From assembly GCF_932526225.1 (NCBI RefSeq), contig NC_064041.1, positions 2,428,699 to 2,492,698 of the forward strand: a stretch of 64,000 nucleotides of DNA, in the 5' to 3' direction. The stretch comes from Nematostella vectensis. Its lineage: Eukaryota; Cnidaria; Anthozoa; Actiniaria; Edwardsiidae. Shown in pieces: positions 24,301 through 36,300 of this stretch (position 1 is the first letter of the stretch; the number at the start of each line of letters is the position of its first letter). Made by a program: the position numbers and the translations under genes. The notes beneath the pieces are model-generated. The model was given only the letters and a program-made list of their open reading frames with translations. It was not told the DNA's origin and made no database searches.

Positions 24301-27300
24301 AATTACTAACAAGTGTTCCAACATAACAAAGCTGAAACAAACATACACAATATTATTTTTCTATAACAACTTTAACAGCTTTTGAACATTACCCTTTTTG
24401 GCGTCATTACGGTTTTCCAAAAGAACTGCCTCCTCCTCCATCTTTGTATATTCAGAAAAGAAGCTAGAAGCCTAATGCCTCTATATGCACCATTTAAATT
24501 TGAACCTGGTAGGCTAGCTTGAAAAGATAACTAGGTTCTTCATGCAGGGTTTACTGTGATCAGAATATACGGACAAAAACCAACTACAGTAACAAAAGAT
24601 ATTCAAAATAAATATCTGGACAAATTTTAGGTGCAAGACTGATTACTAGGTTTTTACTAAGCTAAGTTATTCAAATTTTGTGCTTCAAGTAACAGTTTAT
24701 AAAGCATAGGCGCTTTAGATGTAAGTACAGTGATTAGTGAATAACTTAAGTTTACGAAGTTTTTATTCGTTTCTTGCGATTTACGCATTGATACATTCCT
24801 TATACCTCCAACTTCTTTCTTTTCTGGCTTTGCAACTCGAGCACATTTTACTATCTCTATCATAATGTCCTGCGAAGATAATAAGAGAAACACATAAGAA
24901 GGTAGTATTGCTTTGGAAGATAACAAAGAATCACAAAACATATCAGTCTAGTTCGAGAAATCCGCTCACGAACGATGATTTGATGCTGAAGTTGGTCGCA
25001 AAAATCACATTTACTATTGAACCTATCACATTATAAAGCCCATTACACACTAACCTTTTACTTCAATCCATTTTCTGCCATCAAATCCTTAAAAAATGTG
25101 AATTACGCGTAGAAAAGACGGGAATAAACGGCTATCCGTTTGGAGGCTGTGATAATGGCTATCGTTCGACCGTGTTATGATTTTGCGCCTTGGGCCCAAG
25201 CCCCTCTCGGCCACTAAAGCAAAGGACGCCCGGTACATTTTGCTTTTACGGGCCCTAGTGAGCCGCCTTCTATCTGCAAAGCGGGACTTCTTTTTTTTAT
25301 AATCTCAAGTAGCATTTCTATTAGAAACAATATATATGATTTTATAATGTTCAAATCGGATCTAAGAATTTTATACAATTATCACCCTACCTATCTTTCT
25401 TTTCAATTCAGTACTAATTATTCTGAGCGAATTCTGAAAGTACACCACATAAAACTCATGTTCGAGTCCAATGCCTGTCTTTGATTACATTTCCTATTGT
25501 TGTAGTATAGCTGACAATATATGCAAGTACGGTGAGGCCTGTTATTGTATTGAAAATGTTCTTTTAGGATTTCCTAAGAATTTCCTAAGAGTTCCTAAAT
25601 TGTAGAATGCTTCAAATCTTCTTCCTAAGATTTTCTTATCCAAATTATTCCGATTTTCTGGTCTACTGCTTATACTAGGAAATCCTAGGAATTTTTAGGA
25701 AGTTTAATCATATTTTGTTGTTTTGATCGAACTTAGGAAATCTTAGGAAACTCCTAGGCACAGGGTAGAGTTTTTTTGTCTCAACAATAAATAAGATAAA
25801 TTATTATTTTTATCTGTTGTCTTATATAATAAAGACTATCGTTTTCCTTCTTAAATCCAGCTAATTCAGAGTAAAAAAACAACTCGCTTTATTTTATATA
25901 TTTGGTGCGGTTTGTTACTGCTCTTAAAAGATACAGCTGGAGTAAAAACTACTCTTTCAACACGAGATGGCTGGAGTAGTTTTTACTCTTCAAAACCTAC
26001 CCCCTCAAAGGAGTACTTTTTTACTCCATTTCTTGACCATCTGGAGTAAAAATAACTCTTTTCACTTCAGATAGTTGGAGTAGCTTTTACTCTGCTAAAA
26101 TTACCCCCCAGAAAAGAGTACTTTTTACTCCATTATTTGACCAACAAGAGTGAAAATCACTCTTTTTCTAAGAAACATTCGATACTAATTTTCAGCAGAG
26201 TAAAACTTACTCCGTTAAGGGAGTAAACAAAAAATACTCCTCGGTGGAGTAGTTTTTACTCCAATAAAGGAGTTCAAATTACTCCTTTAAAAGTACTCCA
26301 TCGCAAAGAGTAGTTTTTACTCTCTGAGTGGAGTAAAAATAACTCCCTGAAACTAACAGTGTACCTAGTTTAATGCAAGACACATTCATTTTCACTAAAG
26401 ATGGATCATTGAACAACCTTTAGCCAGTAATGCAGGTGACCTCGCCAAGTTTTCAACCACCTCAATCATCCCATTACCGCAGGGATGCATGTGAAAACAA
26501 CTACCCGGGGACGCGAAAGCCATGAATTTGATCAGTTGTAAAGAAAATACGATTAAGCTGTTAGTTGTTGATCACGGATCGTCTGATTGATGAAACAGGT
26601 TTAATTGTGCAATTGTGCACGGTATTTTCCGAGATTGCTGGTCTCTATTCGAACTTGTTAAAAAAGAACGGCGCGTGTTATGGCGCCGAAAGAAAATACG
26701 ATTAAGCTGTTAGTTGTTCATCACAGATCTTCTGATTGATGAAACAGGTTTAATTGTGTAATCGTGCACGGTATTTTCCGAGATTGCTATATGAACATGT
26801 GTAAAACGAACGGCGCGTGTTATGGCGCGAGTAAAAATAAAACCGCATGTATTTGTGTGTAGGGGGGGGGGGGGGGGGGGGAGAGTAGGGACTCACGGAC
26901 TCCAGAAATCTCCAGAATCTGATCGTGAGACTTTTACCAAACCAAGTTGGCTTTGTTATTTGATGTTCGTTAAGTGTTACGACGCGTGGGGTCCGTCTGC
27001 TTTTCTGATTAACAGGGAGCGCTCTGATTGGTCTAATTTAAATTTAATTATAATGAGACCAATCAGAGAGCAATTTGCTGCACTTTTTAGAAATAGCGCT
27101 TAAAAAGCGGTTGCCCAAGGATGCCTTTTCCTCCTCATTTTTTCTCGCGCCCTTCCTGTGTCCCCGATCTCCGCGACGCCCTGGGTCTCCGAGGATGACC
27201 AATGACAGCAACCTCCCTACCAATAAGTAACAGGTAATAACTGGGCAAATACCACGACAGAAAGAAAAATCGAAGCATTTTTTAATGGTATACCTCATTA

Positions 27301-30300
27301 AGATTTAAATGCTAAATTATTCCTTATTGTACTGGCATTCATCTCTACTTGTCATTTCTGTTAGTAATGTGCATGTTAACGGTTTACTGCTCTGCTCTTA
27401 ATTGTTGTAAAGCATTGTAACAAGAACCTTGAAAAAAAACCCGCCTCTTAAATACAAAAATAATAAATAAACAACCAAATAATCATAACAACAAAGCCTT
27501 TTTTTTTGCAAGTTACTATCGTAAATATTACCTTTCCGGGTGCACATATCTCTAGCTGTCTTTACTTCGACTTGGGTGAGAGCTGTATCATACAACTGGA
27601 AGCAATGCATACGGCCTTTCCACATGAATTCGCTGGTTGAAGTTAAGCGAATACCGTAACTTTTTCCAAAGCGAATCTGTAAATTATTAACGTTACACTT
27701 ATGTTATTTAGGAGCATTTACAAATTTACTAGTAAATAACGGAAGCTATCAATTAAGGAGGTGATGTCATGAGTTTTTCGTGTGCCACGGTTTACTCAAC
27801 AATACACCATTAGAGGAGATGGAAGCTGTCAATTAAAGGGTCTATGCTATTAGTTTCCTGTAGGTCACATATTGCGGGTTACGGCACATGGATTTTCTAG
27901 TGCAACTGACTCAGCCTTGATTGAAATAGGTGTATATAAGAAAGCATAGCAAAGGGCTCTCTTAAACTAATTATAGTTTTTGTGTTTTCGCTTTGTAATG
28001 CGAGCTCTCTTTGTCTGTACTAACGATATCAAGCAGTGACTCTAAACACGCGATGTGCAGGCCAACTAGGTATGTCGTAACCTGTAGCGCAGATAAAGCG
28101 ATCTTGAATCACAAAGCGGAAATCTATCACAAGTTTTTTTTTATGGCCCTTCACCTCATAGTTGGTAGCAATTTCATGAGTGCCGATATTCCTCTCTGCA
28201 ACCATAGTGCCATTTACGTAGAGCCTTTGCAGGCCAGTGGAGTAGTCATAAGTGAACCCCACATGGTGCCAGGTATTGGTAGTGAGGTTGCTGTATGTAG
28301 ATGCACCATATTTTGTACCCGTGCCACGCTCTGGTATTTGGAGGTACAGCTCCGTAGAAGTTCTAAACCAGAAGTTTACCCCTTTCAAGCTATATTTGTC
28401 ATACAGCAAGATTGGGCCTGAAGTCTCCTGCCGTACCCAAAGAAGTGCTGTGATGGAATACCTGCGTTGAGAAAAGTGTTGTGATGGAATACCAGTGTTA
28501 AGAGAGGACATGTGACGGGATACCTGTGTTGAGGAAAGTGCTGTGATGGAATACCTGTATTGAGAAAAGTGCTGTGATGGAAAACCTGTGTTGAGAGGGG
28601 ACATGTGATGGAATACCTGTGTTGAGAAAAGTGCTGTGATGGAATACCTGTGTTGAGAGAAATACTGTAATGGAATACCTGTGTCGAGAAAACTTCAGTT
28701 AGCTTAGGTGCTGACCGCAAAAACCTTCTGTCTGTACGGTCTACGAAAAAGCGGATGATTGCTGGTTCACGGCACCAGCGAACTAGTGAAGATATATGTT
28801 ATGCATTGCTATTGGCTCTCGAAATTTCCTCTCAGGCATTGGCTGATTGGCCGACAGGCACTCGTTCTAGTCTCTGTCGTCTAAAACGGCGACATTTTGT
28901 TTTTAGTGATCAAAATATATCCAAAATGTCCGTGTTTTGCTAAGATCTCTGTATAAAAGTATGTTAAAAGTAGTGTTATCTTGAAAAGTTGTACCCAGAG
29001 TAGGAGCAGAGTGAGAGGGATATTGTCTACAAGGGGAAAGATCGTCGTTGGGGGTGCGACTGGAATCAGAACAAGCAAAAGGCCGCTGATGCGCAGACGG
29101 AATAATGTGAGGATTATTTCCGGATGCATCGCAGCCTACACTTTAGGCTAAGGGATAAAAAGACTCAAGACTCAGGTAGCCATGGCCTCAAATCACAACG
29201 TGCACTCCTCCATGCGAAGCATTCTGGGATATCCACGGAACGACAAATCGCTCTCTTCTAACACAATTAAACCATTATTTTATCAATTCCATGACAAACA
29301 GACACAGAATAGCACTTTTCTTACCCAGGCAAATCCAAACAAGTAAAAAAAAAACAAAACCCATGAATAGACCATTGATTGGAAACATCCGTAAAAACAT
29401 CAATAAGTTATGTCCCAATAGACTTAAAGATGCCCTTGGGCACCCTCCCAAATGCAAATAGCTGTATATTTTTATGAAAGATCAGACTTGAGATCCCATA
29501 GCACTGTTTGAAGGTTTGGATACCACTGACCGGGTACAGGTTGTACAACTATTTCACCCTTACCGGCTGTAAAAATAGGGTTCGAGGGCTCGGTCTGTTC
29601 GCCTCGCCTTTACGATATCCCTATTCATCACACCTAACTTCACCTCATCACACCTCCCCCTACCAGACCCATCAGCTTACCATTTTCATATTAACTTGGC
29701 CTTATATTAATCCTTCTCACCTACGCCTCACTTCACCTTTCTCTCATATTTCTTCACTTCCTTTCCCCCTTACATACCTTGTGTCTGCATGATAACTTTT
29801 AGGAATGTCTGCCCAGGAATGTTCATGTCCTATAAACTGAAAGGCTCCATCTTGATTACCCCAGGGCCCCTCCGCCATTCTAATGTTTCGCCCCAAGTTG
29901 ACCTGTGGAAGGCCATTTCCGCTCATGTCCTCGTACCCGTAAGGCAGGGTAAAGTTGTACAAGGCAATAGGCTTCGGCATTGCTTCAAGACAAGAGTGTA
30001 CAATATTGGCATTAGCAGCAGTAGCACAGGAATGGGAGGTTTTCGGTTGAAGGCGGGTAGTCGTACCAAAGCACCTGGGGTGGGTGGGTGGTGGGGGGGG
30101 GGGGGGGGTGGGGGGGTGGGTGTTATGTGGATAGATAATCTGGAAGGGAGGAAAATGTTGAACATAAATGATGGCGTGGAATGGCAACCCCAGGTGCTTT
30201 GGTACGAATACCCGCCTTCAACCGAAAACTTAGCAGCAGTAGCAAGTATTAGTAGGTTTTGTTTGACCAAGTTTGCTCTAAGCTGCACAGGAATGGGAGG

Positions 30301-33300
30301 CACCGAGAAGGAGGGGGAGGATTAAGCGTAATTATCTAACCTCGTCTAAAAAAGTAAAATAAATAACACGTGACAATATTGGTGTCACAGACGTGACATC
30401 TTTTAATAATTGTTGTACTCTTTCGCATCTAATATAGTTTCCAGGCTAAAAGGTTATCTCTCAAACAAAAGCGAATACAAACATTTCACAAATCAAACGT
30501 ATCATTTTCATGTATTACGTACTCGTATCAAGGACCTTGTCTTTCCATTTCAACAAAAATAACCAAATTTATATATTTGGGCACCATACTACGTTTGGCT
30601 ATTTTGTGCTACTTTCTGTATAATTTTTGCTGCAGATTTTAGTTTTTTTTAGATTGTTTATTTTCACCGAAGCGCAAACATTTTGACTTTCACAGAACTT
30701 GTTATTCTCACCTTTTCCATAAGCGCCTTGAAAGTTTATCTGAAGCAGAAGACAAAAAAACAACGGTTAGAACGAGAGATAATGAAACATTTTACCAATT
30801 TAATGTTATTACCTCGAGGTAAAAAAGAAGTAACCATGAAATTGATCCGCATCCGTGCATATCGTTGTTTGTAAAACTCCTTAAATCATCCCTCACTACA
30901 ACAACAATCTTTGAGCGAAGATTGGTTGATGACAGCTGAAAACCCTCATAAAATATTCATGCCTTTCGTTAGAGTTGAAATTCAATTATTTTGGGAAGTT
31001 GGCGAAAATTATTTAAAGTTGTTATAGTTTCATCAAAGTTTTAGTGAAAGTCCAAAAATTGCGACTTTTAAAGAAGCTTTTTCACGCGCAACTTGGTCTG
31101 AAAATTGTGACGGATGCATCGCATTACTTGCGATCGCTATAGATACATTTCCATGCGAAATACCCTCACCTGCATCTCTTAAAGCTTTCTTATATTTAAT
31201 ATTGTAGTGAAGATGTACCATCTACATCCCTTTTCGTTACGTTGAAGTCATTTGTTTGCTGGTCGTTAAATTTAGAGTCGCCCTACTGTCAGATTAAGCC
31301 CCCATTTATCCAAAAAATTGACCAGTTCAACTCCTCGTAATATGCCCGAATATTTTAAGTGCAGCTAAAGAAATAAAAGCAATACCCTCAAAAACGTTTT
31401 ATCCATCATCTTTGTGAGTTGAATCGCTCTTAAAAATAATTTCCTGGTCAATTTCTGATGTTCTTCTAGTCTGTTTTAATATTATGAGAGAAAGAATAGA
31501 TTAGAATAAAATTGAAAAAAATTCTCAAAGTTTGTCCACAAGCAATATTACAAGCGTTTTGAAAGCAGCCCTTTCTTTTCAGGTGTTGACCATATTAAAC
31601 GATCCCTACGCGTAGTTAGATCAACGAGTGTTGCCATCAGACTTAAAGCCGCATTGTCACCAGTTAACTTCCGGAGGTCCGACGGAAACCTCAACCGTTT
31701 AAAGACAAAAGAATCTATTAGAATCCGAGATATTTAACAGGCCATCCGCTCTAAGTTATCAATCACATCCTCAAAGAAACTTCCAATAGACACATTGCTT
31801 TCAATATTTTGAAATATTTTTCGCGTTTTCTGTTTAAAATCATCGGATATTGTTACGTAATCGACCGGAAGTAAACTGGTGACAATGCGGCTTTAAAATT
31901 GGCTTCAAAATCTCTAATCGAGTTGTTTTAAAATTCCTAGTTTGCTTATGAAGTACTTGGATATTTTGTTTAAATCATAATTTCTCTTTTGTGTGTTTTG
32001 TTCTTTGCCGCTAAAACTTTTTTTACGAGGGAAAACTGTACAAAGTCGGTTCTTGACTCTATTATACGATAATTGTAAAAAAGGTTTTGCCTTTTTTTTA
32101 ACTTTTTATAGGGGAAGAACGCATTGATAAACTATTCGTTGTGAAAAAAGAATGAAAAAGAAGGAGAAAGAAAATGTTTGTATCAAGGAATTTATATTTC
32201 GCGCGCTAACCTATTAGCCATCGAGGCGCAGGGGAATTTTGAAGGAAAAATGAAAAGTATTTTATAAAGAATCCAATCATGATTGCGCCTCAAAACTAGT
32301 GTTAAAAATAATAAATTGAAGAATTTTTTTGTAAACTCACTTCAAAAAATGATGGGGGTGTCGAAATTTTATAAAAAATTTACACATCGACGTCTATGCC
32401 ATAATATTTTACGGAAACGTATCAATAAAAAAAAGATTTAGATTATTCTAATGACAATGATATGGATGACAATAAGATGGCCCTAAAATATTACAAAATG
32501 CCTCTATTGAGGATCACTGAAGCAACGAGAACGCAGATTTAGGATCACTGAAGCAACGAGAACGCAGATTTTGAAGAAATTGCGTGTATCATTTCCTGCC
32601 CTATTTATCTTATTGGTGAATTTCTGTGGTGAACCAATCAGAAGAAGGCAAGAACAATAGCTGTTAGTTGTCTTATATTTACAAGATTCCAACATAAAAT
32701 TCACCTGAAAGCTGTATCACACATAATAATAAACCCTATAACGAAAATCTTCAAAAATATCATAATATAAATCTTCTTTTTTCCTCCTTTTTATTCCATA
32801 TATCAACAATTCTTTACATTTTATACAAGACACCATTTACGCTATTAAACTAGCCCATGTAAACAAAGTACTACAATGACATAATTTGACGACAAGATTT
32901 TGAAGAAGGCTGCCCGCTTTTGATAATAATAAACTTTCTTTTTCCTTATTTTTTGCTATTTTTCTTTCGATATTTTCATATCTGCCAAAAATGCTTTCAA
33001 TGTGCAATGTTTGAATTATCCCGTTTTCTCTAATTTTGTACAGTAGAAATTTGTAAACTACTAAAACAAAATTGATTGTTGCTGTCTTGAGTTTTTTTCT
33101 GATTGCGGCATTACTATTCCAACCTTGTTCAACCAAATTTTTATCTCGGGATAAATTTTTTTGATTCAAAGCAGCGATGACTCATGTTGTGTATATGTGT
33201 ATAATTGTATCTTTGCCAATCAAATTTCAAAAAATTAAAAAAGGCATATTTGGACCTCAGCATTACTTTTTGTGAAATACTTATGATATATGTCATTGGA

Positions 33301-36300
33301 AAGCTTAATGTGGAGTCACATTATCCTATTAGCTAATTTCGCTGTATTGGTTTATTCGGAGGTGGGTTTTATTTGTGCGTTATTCTAAGCCATTCTCTCA
33401 AAACGAAAATGTGCCCATATCCTCTGAGCTTTCGCGGCTTTCTATTAGATCTATACAAAAGAATGAGTCAACTTATCAACATTGCCTTTCAGGAATTAAT
33501 GCACGGGGAGCCACACCCCATCGATGGTACTGGGACGAGTGACAGTGAGGATGATGAGGAGGACTGGGTTCCAGACCCTGTCGACGCCCCACCAGGTAAG
33601 CACGTAGTTTAATGCCACTGAATTTATTCCCAATGACAATGGACGACTTGAACTAAGAAACAACTTGATTTTTGGCAAAGTAAAGCCAAATTACAAGACA
33701 GAAATAGCTCCGTGCAAATACAATCTTTCACAGAAATAAGCCTTTTCTGACAAAGAAACTTTCTGGCTTGTTTGTTAGCGGTGAATAAGTAGCCTGCGAA
33801 GCAAGCGTTTCTGTGGAGTTTTAGTAGAAAAAGACCAAAGACCGAGAGTTTTGGCGGCGGAAAATGGGTCGAGCCCAAAGTGAAAGAGAGGCTCCCCCCA
33901 ATTTTCGCGCCGCCAAAAAATAAAAAATCTCGATCGTCGGTCTTTCTTCGCTGAAGCTCCACCTAAACGCTTGCTTCGCAGGCCATTGAATAAGTTCTTT
34001 TTTAATGTGTGTCCAGCCAGCTCAGCTCCCCCTAAACGCATGCTTCGAAAGCCAGTGAATAAGTTTTTTTTGTTCTGTGCCCAGCTCGCTAAGCTCCATC
34101 TAAACGCTTGCTTCGCAGGCCAGTGAATAAGTTCTTTTTTGTTGTGTGTCCAGCTCGCTCATCACGCAGTGGCAAGGCCCCAGATATTATCAGGTATGGC
34201 TTGTTTTCAGTGGCAGGGCCCCAGATATTATCAGTTATGGCGTGTTTTCAGTGGCAAGGGCCCCAGATATTATCAGTTATGGCGTGTTTTTAGTGGCAGG
34301 GCCCCTGATGTTACCAGGTATGGGATGTTTTCAGTGGCAGGGCCCCAGATATTACCAGGTACGGCGTGTTTACAGTGGTGGGACCCCTGATGTTATCAGG
34401 TACGGCGTGTTTTTAGGGGCAAGGGTTTCACCCATAGTCTTATATCGTTTCCGTACCCTTCAGTGTATGCCCGTCACGCTACCACAAGAACGTGACGGAA
34501 CAAAACCTTCTAAACTCTCGCAACCCTGTGAGAGCTTGGACTCGAGACGACTTTTAATCTCCATTTCGACATCCACATCTCCATCCCACTTTAAAAAAGA
34601 CAATTTTTTTTATTTCTGCCCCTGGTATCTCTTTCTCACTCCTATTTACATGTAACTTGTAAAAGCCGGGCCCTATTCAAGCCAGCGGGGCAACTCTGTT
34701 GAAATATTGTGAATAGATCCATTAATAACCTTTTGTGCGGCGAATATTGTGAATATAAATTCATCAATAACCCTTTGTACGGTGTATATTGCAGTATGCT
34801 GGTGAATATCTACGGCAGTAAGGACCTGTTTGTCTCTGAGTACCGCACTCTTCTTGCGGACAGAATACTTTCCACCTTCAATTACGACACCGATCGAGAG
34901 GTAATAATTACGATTCTATTACAATGGAGCTTTACGTTTCACGGACTCACGAAAAATGTGTTCGTTTTACCGAGGATTTAACCATAAAATTTGATTGAAT
35001 AATTCAATTCGTTCTATATAGGGTGTCCGCTATAAAGAGGTTCCGCTGTATTTTCATCATGCAGATGCAGGGGTGAGGGAGGATCGAAACCCCTGGTGGT
35101 GGTCTTTAAAGGCGTCTTTACGTCATTACGTAAACGTTTTTGGGTTGCAAAGCCCCGTCGTCAGATGACGCATTAAGCTAAAGAGCCCTTGTCAGCCACG
35201 CCTTTGTTTGTTTGGAAAAGTAACATAAATATATGACATCTGATCCCAACCGTCTAAAAAACAAACTTTTAATTTCATTTACGACGTTATGTAAGTTGGA
35301 TATCATCATATCATGCCTCTCGTACTTGGTATTTCTCTTAGATGACAAAGGTTTCCAAATAGCAGTAAAAAAAAAATAAACAAAAACGTGCCATAAGGGG
35401 CAACAAAGCGATCCATAATACGTCTGAACACAAAGCGATGAAGTAAGAATTGCTGGGTTGCGAGATGACAACACAATGTTGAATATGTTGGAATTCGTTT
35501 ATTCCCCGAATCCTCCGTTTTACAAGAACGGATTGTTGGGTTGATCTGATTTGTTCGCTTTCGATTCAATTGACTACTTGTGTAATTTCCAATTGCCCTG
35601 ATTCTCCCTAGCTAACATAAATTTATCGGCTTATATACTGGTTTTTTCAACTCACTTTTAAGTGGCTGCTGCGATAGCAGAAGGCACTAATATCATCGTG
35701 ATTAGTGTAATATGGTGTAAGAAACGGAATGTTTAAATAGCTATTCAAAGCACGTCTTCTATTGGCTCTTTCCAGGCAATCACAACACAGCTTATATTAA
35801 ATTTCTTTTGGCAAAATCTAACCAATAACAATACGGCTATCATTTCCCGATTATCGTCAACATGGCCGAATGCAGGTCTAAATACTGATCAAAGAACAAA
35901 TTCTTGGAGTCGCACATGGTTCATGCTTCATCCCAACTTGTGCTCGTGAAGTTACACGGTATTTTTTAAGACCATTTCTTGTTATTTTTGCCAACTGTCA
36001 GGTACAGCATTCAAGCACTGTTTCCTTTGCTATTTCTTCATATTGTCTTTCGGGGCAAAAATTAATCACAACAAATATGCATAAACCCCTAATTTCTTAT
36101 TGGTGCAAAGACATTCATTTGGGGACTTTTATTTTCTGCTTTGTGTGGATTATTCATTTATGTTTTGAAATATTGTTAAATTTATATGTTGAAAATAAAA
36201 TGAGATCTGTTGAATTAATAAGTTATTGTCCTATTTTTAAATTGAAAATCTAATACATGACGAATGAATTACAGTAGCCACATACGAGCATGTGGCTATT

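Noticed and set aside
27110-27215. Collagen-like minus-strand stretch GDPGRRGDRGHRKGARK
   Set aside because: Tempting as an alternative exon between LamG exons C and D, but it lacks a convincing acceptor and donor in phase, and exons C-D join perfectly without it.
29789-30325. 178-codon plus-strand open frame
   Set aside because: It is antisense to the LamG exon and runs through the G-rich hairpin; the minus strand carries the conserved domain.
32837-33169. 110-codon minus-strand open frame in ANAPC2 intron 12
   Set aside because: AT-rich, Lys/Asn/Ile-biased as expected by chance, and no family resemblance; left unannotated as a gene.
34001-34110. Separate exon suggested by AGCTCCCCCTAAACGC-type frames
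   Set aside because: This is a tandem copy of the MITE end and exon 14 acceptor, not an independent exon.
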